From Candidatus Poribacteria bacterium (lineage in GTDB: Bacteria; Poribacteria; WGA-4E; GCA-2687025), in assembly GCA_018644665.1 (NCBI GenBank), contig JABGQA010000126.1, positions 1 through 51,359 of the forward strand: a stretch of DNA of 51,359 bases, written 5' to 3'. Shown here piece by piece: positions 33,084-41,297 of the stretch (its first letter is position 1; every line of letters begins with the position of its first letter). A program made the position numbers and the translations under genes. The notes beneath the pieces were generated by a model. It saw only the letters and a program-made list of their open reading frames with translations, had not been told where the DNA came from and searched no databases.

Positions 33084-35330
33084 ATGGCCATCGCCACTCC
33101 CGTCAGCCCAAAGCCGACGATGGACGCGCACTTTAGCAGCGTCCGTGAGCAGCTCTTCGAGAACTTCGCGCGGCCGGACTTCCGCCCGGAGACAGGGGTC
33201 GATGTCCCCGCTCTCCGCGCCGCGGCCGACGAGCATGTCGCGACCCAGGCCGCCGAGCCTCGCGTGCTGATCAAGGCCCGTCTCTACGAGCTGGCGCTCG
33301 AGCGGGGCCGCATCGCGGTCGACCCGCTCGACTGGTTCGCCGACAAGGTCGACCACGGCGCCATCGTGCGGCGGCGGCGCGACGCGTGGCACGAGGAGGC
33401 GCGCGCCGGAGTCGTGCGTGAGGAGGCGGCGTGGCTCGATCACTGCTTTCGACTGGGCCTGGTGAAGGGCGGCCTCGACATGGGGCACATCTCTCCCGGC
33501 TGGGAGAGGATGTTCGCAGGCGGTCTCATGGGTCTCATGGAGTCAGCCCGCGAGAACCGCCACCGCCTGGGCGCCGACGCCACACCGGAACAAGTAGCGT
33601 TCTACGACGCGATCGAGATCGTCTACGGCGCGACGATCCGCTTCTCTGAGCGCCTCGCGGATCTCGCTGACGCGCTCGTCGCGGAGTACCCGCAACATGA
33701 GTCTCGGCTGCGCGCGGTGGCGGCTGTTTGCCGTCGCGTTCCCGCCCGCGCGCCGCGGAGGCTGCACGAAGCCCTGCAGTTCGCATGGCTGATGCACGAG
33801 ATGATCGAGATGGAAGGCGAGCACGTCCGCTCGGCCGGGCACTTCGATCGCATCTTCGCCCCGTACTACCACGCTGACATCGACTCCGGCCGCCTGACGC
33901 GCGACCAGGCGAAGGAACTCGTCAAGTTCTTCTGGCACAAGCACTACGCGCGGACACGCGGGTCGCACAACGGGAAGAACTTCGTGTTCGGAGGTCAGGA
34001 CGCCGCGGGGGTCGAAGTCGCGAACGACCTGACCTTCCTCGCCTTCGAGGCGTACGAGGATCTGAACACCCCGGACCCGAAGCTGTCCGTGCGGTTCACG
34101 CCCGACACCCCGGATCGCGTCTACCGGCGCGTGGCGGACCTCATCCGACGGGGCCACAACTCCTTCGTGCTCATGAACGACGCGCCGGTGATCGAGGGCC
34201 TCGTGAAGCGTGGCAAGACGCTCGAGGACGCCCGATCGTACTTACCCATCGGATGCTACGAACCCGCGGTCGACGGCAAGGAAGTCGGCTGCACGATGAA
34301 CATCGTCGTGAATCTTGCGAAGGCGTTCGAGCTCGCGCTGCACGACGGCGTCGACCCGCTATCGGGCGAACGCGTCGGCCCGCGGACGGGCGATCCAGAG
34401 GCGTTCACGGAGTTCGAGCAGTTACAGCGGGCGTACGAGCGGCAGTTGGAGTTCGTGGTCACGCGAGCCGTCGAATACGTCGCGGCGCACGAACGCGCCT
34501 GGCCCGTGATCAACCCGTCGCCACTCATCGCTGGGACGATCGACGACTGCATCGCCGAGGGCAAGGATATCGGCGAGGGTGGCGCGCGGTACAACAGCGT
34601 CGGCTGCGTGGGCGTCGCGTTGGCGAACACGTGCGACGCGCTGCTGGGCGTCAAGCACGCGGTGTTCGACGAGCGCCGCTTCACCATGCGCGAGCTGCTC
34701 GACGCCGTGCGCGACGACTTCGACGGGCGCGAGCCGATGCGGCTCTACCTCCTCAACCGCGTGCCGAAGTGGGGCAACGGCATCCCGGATGCCGATGTCC
34801 TCGGCAAGAGCATCGCGGACCACTACTGCGCGACCGTTCACAGTCTGCGTAACGGGCGCGGCGGCCCCGTGCAAGCGGCGCTGTTCACGCTGGACTACCG
34901 CACGACGATGGGGAGGCGCACCGGCGCTCTGCCGGACGGGCGTCACGCGTGCACGCCGTTGGCGCCGGGCGTAGGGGCGATGTCGGGGCGCGACCGCAAC
35001 GGCGTCACAGCCCTGCTGGGTTCGGTGAGCGCGCTGGACTTCACGGAGACGCCCAACGGCTCGGTCGTGGACGTGACGTTGCACCCGACATCCGTCGCCG
35101 GCGAGGCCGGCCTAGACGCGATGGTCTCGCTGATCAAGACGTTCTTCGCGCGGGGCGGCTACGCGCTCCAATGCAACGTGTTTGACGCTGACATGCTGCG
35201 GGACGCGCAACGGCATCCCGAGCGGTACGCCTCGCTCCAGATTCGCGTGACGGGCTGGAGCGTGTACTTCAACACGCTGTCGAAGGCGGAGCAGGACGGG
35301 TTCATCGAGCGGATCGCGCACCATGTCTGA
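33084..35330 (+). CDS. Glycyl radical enzyme of the PFL/diol-dehydratase superfamily, substrate unknown
   Basis: The 748-residue protein carries the C-terminal glycyl radical loop RVTGWSVYFNTL with G724, and an active-site loop GCYEP with thiyl Cys C391 and Glu393. In eliminating members (glycerol, propanediol and hydroxyproline dehydratases, choline lyase) this loop reads GCVEP and the Glu acts as base. True pyruvate formate-lyase has a Cys-Cys pair instead. The enzyme is therefore more likely a dehydratase or lyase than PFL. It is cytoplasmic and inactivated by oxygen once the radical is formed. GGAGGGTAAGG precedes ATG 33084. It overlaps its activase by 8 bp, so the two are translationally coupled. 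No microcompartment gene is adjacent. Confidence 0.9.
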   Translation: MAIATPVSPKPTMDAHFSSVREQLFENFARPDFRPETGVDVPALRAAADEHVATQAAEPRVLIKARLYELALERGRIAVDPLDWFADKVDHGAIVRRRRDAWHEEARAGVVREEAAWLDHCFRLGLVKGGLDMGHISPGWERMFAGGLMGLMESARENRHRLGADATPEQVAFYDAIEIVYGATIRFSERLADLADALVAEYPQHESRLRAVAAVCRRVPARAPRRLHEALQFAWLMHEMIEMEGEHVRSAGHFDRIFAPYYHADIDSGRLTRDQAKELVKFFWHKHYARTRGSHNGKNFVFGGQDAAGVEVANDLTFLAFEAYEDLNTPDPKLSVRFTPDTPDRVYRRVADLIRRGHNSFVLMNDAPVIEGLVKRGKTLEDARSYLPIGCYEPAVDGKEVGCTMNIVVNLAKAFELALHDGVDPLSGERVGPRTGDPEAFTEFEQLQRAYERQLEFVVTRAVEYVAAHERAWPVINPSPLIAGTIDDCIAEGKDIGEGGARYNSVGCVGVALANTCDALLGVKHAVFDERRFTMRELLDAVRDDFDGREPMRLYLLNRVPKWGNGIPDADVLGKSIADHYCATVHSLRNGRGGPVQAALFTLDYRTTMGRRTGALPDGRHACTPLAPGVGAMSGRDRNGVTALLGSVSALDFTETPNGSVVDVTLHPTSVAGEAGLDAMVSLIKTFFARGGYALQCNVFDADMLRDAQRHPERYASLQIRVTGWSVYFNTLSKAEQDGFIERIAHHV

Positions 35331-36255
35331 GCGCGTCACCGGGCGCATCTTCGACATCAAGCGATTCGCCGTGCACGACGGCCCCGGCGTGCGCACGACC
35401 TTCTTCCTCAAGGGTTGCCCGCTACGCTGCGCCTGGTGTCACAACCCCGAGTCGATGTCGCGTGATGTCGAACTCGCGTTCTACCCCGACAAGTGCATCG
35501 CGTGCGGGGCATGCGTCGACGCCTGTCCGCAAGGCGCGCAGGACCGCTCCGGCGCCGGGGAGGGCGGCTATCTGCGCGAGGCGTGCGATCTGACGGGCTC
35601 CTGCGTGGATGTGTGTTACGCCGAGGCCCTGGTGACGCACGGCCGCGATCTCACCGTCGAGGACGCGATGGCGCAGGCCCTGCTCGACCTGGCGTTCTAT
35701 GAGGAATCGGGCGGCGGCGTCACGCTCTCCGGCGGCGAGCCGCTGGCGCAGGTGGAGTTCGTCCGCGCGATGCTTCAGGCATGCGCAGCGGCGGAGATTC
35801 ACACAGCGCTAGATACGTCGGGGCAGGTAGCCTGGGGAGCGTTCGAGAGCGTACTGCCGTGGGTGAACCTCGTCCTCTACGACCTGAAGCACATCGACTC
35901 AGAGCGGCATCGCGAGTACACGGGCGCGAGCAACGAACGCATTCTCGAGAACCTGTGGAAGCTTGGGCAGTTGGACATCCCGATCGAAGTGCGCATGCCG
36001 ATCGTGCCCGGCCTCAACGACGACCCTGAAGCTATCGAGGGCGCGGCGCGTCTCCTGTCCGAGGTGGAGAACGTCGTCGCGGTGCGTCTGCTGCCGTACC
36101 ACCGGCTGGCGGGCGAGAAATACCGCAGCCTGGGCCGCGTAAACACGATGCCGGAAGCGCCGTCGCCCACGCGCGAAGGCATGGAAGACATCGCGAACCG
36201 CTTGCGCCTGCGTGGTCTGCGCGTCATCGTTCCTGAAGAAGGCGCGCGCGCGTAG
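35323..36255 (+). CDS. Glycyl radical enzyme activating enzyme (radical SAM)
   Basis: The 310-residue protein installs the glycyl radical on the enzyme encoded just upstream, using S-adenosylmethionine and a [4Fe-4S] cluster. The radical SAM motif is C32-x3-C36-x2-C39 in GCPLRCAWCHNPES. An inserted ferredoxin-like region has two further Cys sets, C58/C61/C64/C68 and C88/C94/C98, as in activases of dehydratase-type glycyl radical enzymes. The short PflA form lacks this insert, so the insert agrees with a non-PFL partner. SGGEPL follows near residue ~128. The start codon lies inside the end of the enzyme gene (ATGTCTGA overlap). Confidence 0.93.
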   Translation: MSERVTGRIFDIKRFAVHDGPGVRTTFFLKGCPLRCAWCHNPESMSRDVELAFYPDKCIACGACVDACPQGAQDRSGAGEGGYLREACDLTGSCVDVCYAEALVTHGRDLTVEDAMAQALLDLAFYEESGGGVTLSGGEPLAQVEFVRAMLQACAAAEIHTALDTSGQVAWGAFESVLPWVNLVLYDLKHIDSERHREYTGASNERILENLWKLGQLDIPIEVRMPIVPGLNDDPEAIEGAARLLSEVENVVAVRLLPYHRLAGEKYRSLGRVNTMPEAPSPTREGMEDIANRLRLRGLRVIVPEEGARA

Positions 36256-36295
36256 ACTTGGACATCTCCAGACCACCGACGCGGGAGGCACGGAC

Positions 36296-36604
36296 ATGGC
36301 GATCGCAGGCGGGGCGGGAGCAGGGGCGGGCGCAGGAGCGGCCATCGCGGCCGCAGCGGCCGTCGCAGAGGCCATCAAGGCTTCCGGGGCGCTGGTACGC
36401 ATCGAACCGGACGACTTCGCCCGGATGCTCGCACGGATGGACCAACCGTTGGTTATCCATTCACAGACCGGCATGCGTAAGACAAAGCACGAATACATGA
36501 CGAGCTATCGGGGATTCATCTTCCACGCCAAGTCGGACACCGAGATCCGACTACCGGACGGGTGCGAGACGATCCAGGCCAAGAAGATCTGGATTCCCGG
36601 TTGA
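36296..36604 (+). CDS. Small conserved-looking protein of unknown function
   Basis: The 102-residue protein starts at ATG 36296 behind GGGAGG, 40 bp after the activase gene. Residues 1-30 are a Gly/Ala-rich stretch that could be a membrane helix or signal-like segment. The C-terminal half has a regular mixed composition (KHEYMTSYRGFIFHAKSD, then GCETIQAKKIWIPG) and looks like a folded domain of about 60 residues. I do not recognise the family. The good ribosome-binding site and sensible composition argue for a real gene, possibly cotranscribed with the activase. Confidence 0.6.
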   Translation: MAIAGGAGAGAGAGAAIAAAAAVAEAIKASGALVRIEPDDFARMLARMDQPLVIHSQTGMRKTKHEYMTSYRGFIFHAKSDTEIRLPDGCETIQAKKIWIPG

Positions 36605-36720
36605 TGTAGGTCGGGACGCGGCGGCGATGCGTGCGTGGCGCCGTATTGCGCCTGCGGGCCACGGCGCGGCAGCGCTGATCCCGCGCCCGACGACGACCCA
36701 CCACGTTGAGGTGACTGAGC

Positions 36721-38688
36721 ATGGCCATCGAGGGGACTACGCACGGGGAGCCCGCGAGGAAGCTGAGCCGTACAGGCGTGGGCGACGTACGTTGGACGCG
36801 CGGCTTCTGGGCGGACCGCTTCGCCCTGTGTCGGGACACGATCATTCCCAGCATGTGGGAGGCGATGCACGACCCGGACAACTCCGCGGTCTTCATGAAC
36901 CTCTACATCGCCGCCGGTATGCGGGAGGGCGTCCATACCGGCACGAACTGGAGCGATGGCGACTGCTACAAGTGGATGGAAGCGGCCGCGCACGTGTACG
37001 GTATCACGCGGGAGCAGGAGGTCGACCAGCAACTCGACGAACTGATCGACGTGGTCGCGAAGGCGCAGGACGACGACGGGTATATATGCACGCAGGTCCA
37101 GCTCGACCCGGGTAAGGAACGCTGGCAGCAGCGGCGGCACCACGAGCTGTACAACATGGGCCATCTGATGACCGCTGCCGGCGTGCACCACCGCGTCACG
37201 GGCAAGACGAACTTCCTCGACGTCGCCACGAAGCTCGCGGACTACCTCTACGACCTGTTCCAGCCCCGCCCATCGGAACTCGCGTACTACGGCTGGAACC
37301 CGTCCAACATCATGGGGCTCGTGGACCTCTACCGCCAAACGGGCGACGGTCGCTACCTGGAACTCGCCGGCATATTCGTCGACATGCGCGGGTCCAAGCC
37401 GTGGCCGATGACGCCGTCCGGCACGCCGCTGCACGACGACCCGAACCCCGGCGACCAGAACCAGGGTCGTGTGCCGCTGCGCAAGGAGACGGCGGGCGTC
37501 GGACACGTGGTGACGGCGACCTACCTGTACGCCGGCGCCGCGGACGTCTACACCGAGACCGGCGAGCAAGAACTGCTCGATGCCCTCGAACGCATCTGGA
37601 CCGATGTCACGACCCGCAAGATGTACGTCACCGGCGGATCCGCCGCTCTGCACTGGGGTACGTCGATCCGCCACGATCCCGTCCACGAGGCGTTCGGCGC
37701 CCCGTACCAGCTGCCGAACGCCACGGCGTACAACGAGACCTGCGCCACGATCGGGAACGCGATGTGGGGTCGACGCATGCTCGACGTCACCGCGGACGCG
37801 AAATACGCCGACGTGGTGGAGCAGGTCATCTACAACGGCGGGCTCTCGCCGATCAGCGTCGACGGGAAGCGGTTCTTCTACACGAACCCTCTGAGGTGGC
37901 ACGGCCGGCAGCAGCCGCTCCTGAGCCAGGATGCCCACGAGCGCTGGTTCACGTTCACGTGCTACTGCTGTCCGCCGCAGGTCGCGCGCACGATCGCCCG
38001 GATGCAGGACTGGGCGTACGGCGTCTCCGACGCGGCGCTGTGGGTGCATCTCTACGGGGCGAACCGGCTGGACACGACCACGGCCGACGGACGGTCGCTA
38101 ACGCTCGTACAGGAGACGGACTATCCCTGGGACGGTCGCATCAGGCTCACGATCGAGGAGGCGCCAGCGGAGCCGTTCGCGATCATGCTGCGGATTCCCG
38201 GATGGTCGGCAGACGCGCGAATCAGCGTGAACGGTGAGCCGGTGGACGCCGAGACCGCCTCGGGCAGCTACGCGACGCTCGAACGTGCGTGGCGCCCCGG
38301 GGATGTGGTCGGGTTGGTCCTCCCCATGCCTGCGCGGATGGTCAGGGCCAATCCGAAGGTGGAGGAGGCGAAGAACCACGTGGCGGTGATGCGGGGGCCG
38401 ATCGTGTACTGCCTGGAGTCGACCGACCTGCCCGAAGGCGTCCGCGCCGGCGACGTTCACGTCCCGCGCGGGGCCCAATGGACGGCCACGCACGACACCG
38501 ACCTCCTTGGCGGCGTCACCGTCATCGAGGGTGAAGGCCGTCTCATCGTCGGTGGAGAGGACAGCGACGCACTGTATAGCGACGTGCGCGAGGAGTCGGA
38601 CGAGCCGCTCCCGTTGAGGCTGATCCCCTACTATGCCTGGAACAACCGAGGCGTCCCCGAGATGACCGTTTGGCTGCCGCTGTGCTGA
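36721..38688 (+). CDS. Glycoside hydrolase family 127 (beta-L-arabinofuranosidase-type, DUF1680)
   Basis: The 655-residue protein has the GH127 (alpha/alpha)6 barrel with zinc-bound cysteine chemistry. E339 and C341 in YNETCATIGN and the pair C416-C417 in CYCCPPQVARTIA correspond to the metal ligands and nucleophile of known beta-L-arabinofuranosidases. Other family words are WNPSNIMGLVDLYRQTGD and HEAFGAPYQLPNATAYNE. The C-terminal beta domains end LRLIPYYAWNNRGVPEMTVWLP. There is no signal peptide, so the substrate is imported as an oligosaccharide. GAGG about nine bases before ATG 36721 sets the start. A decayed copy of the same C-terminal region lies near the right end of the window. Confidence 0.92.
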   Translation: MAIEGTTHGEPARKLSRTGVGDVRWTRGFWADRFALCRDTIIPSMWEAMHDPDNSAVFMNLYIAAGMREGVHTGTNWSDGDCYKWMEAAAHVYGITREQEVDQQLDELIDVVAKAQDDDGYICTQVQLDPGKERWQQRRHHELYNMGHLMTAAGVHHRVTGKTNFLDVATKLADYLYDLFQPRPSELAYYGWNPSNIMGLVDLYRQTGDGRYLELAGIFVDMRGSKPWPMTPSGTPLHDDPNPGDQNQGRVPLRKETAGVGHVVTATYLYAGAADVYTETGEQELLDALERIWTDVTTRKMYVTGGSAALHWGTSIRHDPVHEAFGAPYQLPNATAYNETCATIGNAMWGRRMLDVTADAKYADVVEQVIYNGGLSPISVDGKRFFYTNPLRWHGRQQPLLSQDAHERWFTFTCYCCPPQVARTIARMQDWAYGVSDAALWVHLYGANRLDTTTADGRSLTLVQETDYPWDGRIRLTIEEAPAEPFAIMLRIPGWSADARISVNGEPVDAETASGSYATLERAWRPGDVVGLVLPMPARMVRANPKVEEAKNHVAVMRGPIVYCLESTDLPEGVRAGDVHVPRGAQWTATHDTDLLGGVTVIEGEGRLIVGGEDSDALYSDVREESDEPLPLRLIPYYAWNNRGVPEMTVWLPLC

Positions 38689-38803
38689 TGTCCCTGCGGC
38701 TCTAGTCGTCGCGTTCGCGCAGCGTGCCTATCGCGGTGCGATGCGACCCGTCGGCCGCCGGTGGTCTCGCCGCGCAACCGCATCGGTTTCCGCCACCGTC
38801 GTC

Positions 38804-39715
38804 TCAGTAGAGCCGCGTGTAGTCTGCCCCAACCACATTCCCGGCTACGTACCGGTCGCGGAACAGCGTGCGCCGCATGGCCGGCATCTGCTCGAGCGTC
38901 TTCTCGTCCGGGTTCAAGGGCGGCGCGAAACCACTATCCACGGGATTGTAGAGGCCGTGAACCGCCAACCGGTCGTTGGCGTCGTTCGTCCACGCATTCG
39001 CGCTGTGCGTCACTGCCTCAGCGAAGATCAGCAGCGATCCGGCCGGACACTCATACGTCGACCACACCGTTGAGTCAGGATCCTGAATCTCGTCCGGCGC
39101 GGTATAGACTGACTTGTGACTGCCGGTGACCAGCAACGTGCCGCCTTGCCGCATTCTCACCGGATTCAGTTCCCAGACGATGCGTGTGTGTGGGCTGTGA
39201 CCCTTGCCGGGAAACGCCTGATAGTAGTGAACATCCCCGGGCAACCGATACAGCCCGTTCCCGTTGTGCGGCACGAACGCTCGGTCCTCGTTTTTCCCTT
39301 CGTTCCGACGGCTTGGCGCCGTTCGATACCAAATCCCGCAGCCGCCGAGGCTGAAGCCGTAGCACTCCTGGCTCGACAGCGACGGGTTGGCCATGAACTC
39401 GTTCAGTATGCCGACGACGATGGGATGGTCGAACAGCCGCTGGGTCGGCCCGGCGAGCGGCGTCCGTTCGCGCTCCTCCAGCGAATCGCGCTCGAAGTGA
39501 AGCTGCAGAGCCGCTTCGCGCATCTCCTCGAGTTCGTCGCCGGAGAGAACGGCGGGAAACAGAATCCACCCGTCCTTGTCGAACTGATACTTGTGCTCTG
39601 CCGTTGGTTCGATAACCGGGTCGCCGTCGGCGTTGTGGGTCGGCAGTTCGTGCCCGTACGGCGCCATCGGTTCGCCGAGATTCTTATTGACCACGTACGG
39701 CTCTTGGGTCGCCAT
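38804..39715 (-). CDS. Phytanoyl-CoA dioxygenase-like protein, paralogue A
   Basis: The 303-residue protein has the cupin core of PhyH oxygenases: YQFDKDGWILFPAVLSGDEL at the start, RIVWELNPVRMRQGGTLLVTGSHK in the middle, and CPAGSLLIFAEAVTHSAN with H237 and R249 in NDRLAV. The usual first iron motif HxD is not evident. The candidate histidines are H150 in PHNGNG and H163 in DVHYY, neither followed by Asp. If iron is bound, the facial triad is altered. These enzymes normally hydroxylate small molecules using 2-oxoglutarate and O2. The gene is 4 bp downstream of a close paralogue and converges with GH127. Confidence 0.82.
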   Translation of the reverse strand: MATQEPYVVNKNLGEPMAPYGHELPTHNADGDPVIEPTAEHKYQFDKDGWILFPAVLSGDELEEMREAALQLHFERDSLEERERTPLAGPTQRLFDHPIVVGILNEFMANPSLSSQECYGFSLGGCGIWYRTAPSRRNEGKNEDRAFVPHNGNGLYRLPGDVHYYQAFPGKGHSPHTRIVWELNPVRMRQGGTLLVTGSHKSVYTAPDEIQDPDSTVWSTYECPAGSLLIFAEAVTHSANAWTNDANDRLAVHGLYNPVDSGFAPPLNPDEKTLEQMPAMRRTLFRDRYVAGNVVGADYTRLY

Positions 39716-39719
39716 CGCG

Positions 39720-40649
39720 CTACCCTCCCACGTTCGAGTCAGCGTATGGCGATGTCTTGGACATGAAGTCGCCGGCCCCGTTGTTCCCCGCGTACACCCC
39801 TCGGAAAAGCGTTCGGCGCAGAGGCGGCATTGATTCGAGGAGTTCGGCGTCCGGCAGCCAGTCGCACCATCGGCTTGCGATGGTGTTGTAGAGGCTGAAT
39901 ATCGCCAAGCGGTCGTTGTGTTCGTTCGTCCATGGGCAGGCGCTGTGCGTCACCGCCTCACTGAATATCAGGAGAGAACCCGGTGGACATTCGTACGTGT
40001 CCCAGAGCGGGGAATCCGGTTGACGCATCGATTCCGGCGCCGGATAGGCGGCCTTGTGGCTGCCCGTCACTAGAAGCGTTCCGCCGCGTCCTTTCTCGAC
40101 CGGGTTGAGTTCCCACACGATGCGCGTCAGGCCGCTCCAGGCCTTGCCCGGGACGCAACGGTACAGGTGCGAGTCGCCGGGGAGCCGGAAGAGGCCGTTT
40201 CCGTTGTGCGGCGCGAATGAGCCCGTCTGTCCGTCGCGCGCAGAACGGTGAAAGATGTGCGCCGTCTCGAGTCGGAACCCATAGTGGTCCGGGCTCGCCG
40301 CTGGCGCGTACGCCAGGAACTCGTTCAGGAACCCGACCACGATGGGATGGTCCGCCAACCGCTGCAGAGGGCCGCCTAAGCCGCATCGTTCATGCTTGGG
40401 AACGCCGTCCGGCTCTCGCCGCAACCTCGTGCAGAATTCCCTCATCTCCTCAGTATCGTCGTCGGCCAAGACACCGGGGAAGAGAAGCCAGCCGTTGCGG
40501 TCGAAGTCGTACTTCTGCTTCGCTGTCGGCGGGACAACAGCCTCGCCAGCGGCATTGAAGTTGGGTTCGTCTTCAACAACAAGCGCGCTGCCGAGATTCT
40601 TGTTGATTATGAAGGGGGCGGCTGTCCGTATCTGGTTGAAAGGCGCCAC
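39720..40649 (-). CDS. Phytanoyl-CoA dioxygenase-like protein, paralogue B
   Basis: I start this 309-residue protein at GTG 40649, which has GGAG five bases upstream and aligns its N-terminus (FIINKNLGSAL) with that of paralogue A (YVVNKNLGEPM). The reading frame stays open upstream to 41141, but that part is unrelated (see the transporter remnant). Shared blocks with paralogue A are FAPHNGNGLFRLPGD, RIVWELNPVEKGRGGTLLVTGSHK, CPPGSLLIFSEAVTHSA and RRTLFRGVYAGN. It too lacks an obvious HxD; the histidine before the core strand is in DSHLYR. The pair is a tandem duplication and probably one transcript. Confidence 0.75.
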   Translation of the reverse strand: MAPFNQIRTAAPFIINKNLGSALVVEDEPNFNAAGEAVVPPTAKQKYDFDRNGWLLFPGVLADDDTEEMREFCTRLRREPDGVPKHERCGLGGPLQRLADHPIVVGFLNEFLAYAPAASPDHYGFRLETAHIFHRSARDGQTGSFAPHNGNGLFRLPGDSHLYRCVPGKAWSGLTRIVWELNPVEKGRGGTLLVTGSHKAAYPAPESMRQPDSPLWDTYECPPGSLLIFSEAVTHSACPWTNEHNDRLAIFSLYNTIASRWCDWLPDAELLESMPPLRRTLFRGVYAGNNGAGDFMSKTSPYADSNVGG

Positions 40650-41297
40650 AGCGTCTCCATGTCGCGGTGCGAGGCGGTTCGTCCGTCGTGTTGCGTGGTC
40701 GCAACCGTCACAAGGAATGGCGCCTACGTTGGGCGTGAACGTGGGGTGTTCCAACGTGTGGTAGCGCTGCGCCGTCAGACAACCGCCGCCGACGCCACCC
40801 TGAGTTGCGCCGCTGTGTGCGTACCCGACGCGGGCGGGCCTTATCCTTGTTGCCATTGTCGAGGTGCAGGGCGGGCTAGGACAAGGACTGCGGGCGCAAC
40901 GCGCGAGCGTCGATGCCCGTGCGGACGGCCTGGCGAAGGGCGGATGTGAGGTTGCGTAAGTCCACGCGTCGAACGCCTCCGCGTCCGCCCGCGCCTGATC
41001 GACATCGGCGGCGGCGAGCAGCGCAAGCCCGACGGCGAAGAACACAATCACCGAGAAGATCGCCCACCGAGGGTCGGGGACGAGCCAGGGTATCAGCCCG
41101 CACATCCGCGGTCCGAAGATCGCAGACGCCGTGTTGAACACGGAGTAGAAGCCCAGGACCCCGCGGACACGCCGTCGGGGACCGCCCCGCGCGGATGCTA
41201 ATTCCGCGCGGGTGATCCCAGCAGACGTGCCGGTCTAGGCCGGTGAAGAGTCAGACCGCCCCAGCGTCGTCCTCGGGCGGCCCGCCTCAGTCACGGG
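40650..41297. other. 648-bp region without an intact gene
   Basis: Between paralogue B and katG there is no intact gene. The centre-right part holds the transporter remnant (40955-41197). The part from 40650 to 40950 stays open in one minus-strand frame but its composition (Arg/Ser/Thr/Cys-rich) is not protein-like. It should contain the promoter for the two dioxygenase genes. The rest up to 41297 shows nothing recognisable. Confidence 0.5.
40955..41197 (-). pseudogene. C-terminal remnant of a UMF1/Atg22-like MFS transporter
   Basis: One minus-strand frame reads LGFYSVFNTASAIFGPRMCG, then LVPDPRWAIFSVIVFFAVGLALLAAADVDQ. This is the penultimate loop and last TM helix of UMF1-family major facilitator transporters, followed by their usual acidic tail. 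Just upstream the expected sequence continues as VPDGVSAG in a different frame, with a one-base deletion near 41158-41162 and a stop (TAG) at about 41200. Only some 75 codons of a ~430-codon gene remain. The remnant has no stop of its own and runs in frame into paralogue B, so an automatic gene call would produce a false fusion. Confidence 0.7.

Noticed and set aside
38750..38800. CGATGCG/CGCATCG inverted repeat between the GH127 gene and PhyH paralogue A as a terminator.
   Set aside because: The loop is over 30 nt long and there is no T-run, so a terminator is not supported.
39720..41141. A 473-residue fusion of a membrane segment with PhyH.
   Set aside because: The N-terminal part is a frameshifted transporter tail. 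The linker is not protein-like, and a GTG with a ribosome-binding site matches the paralogue's start.
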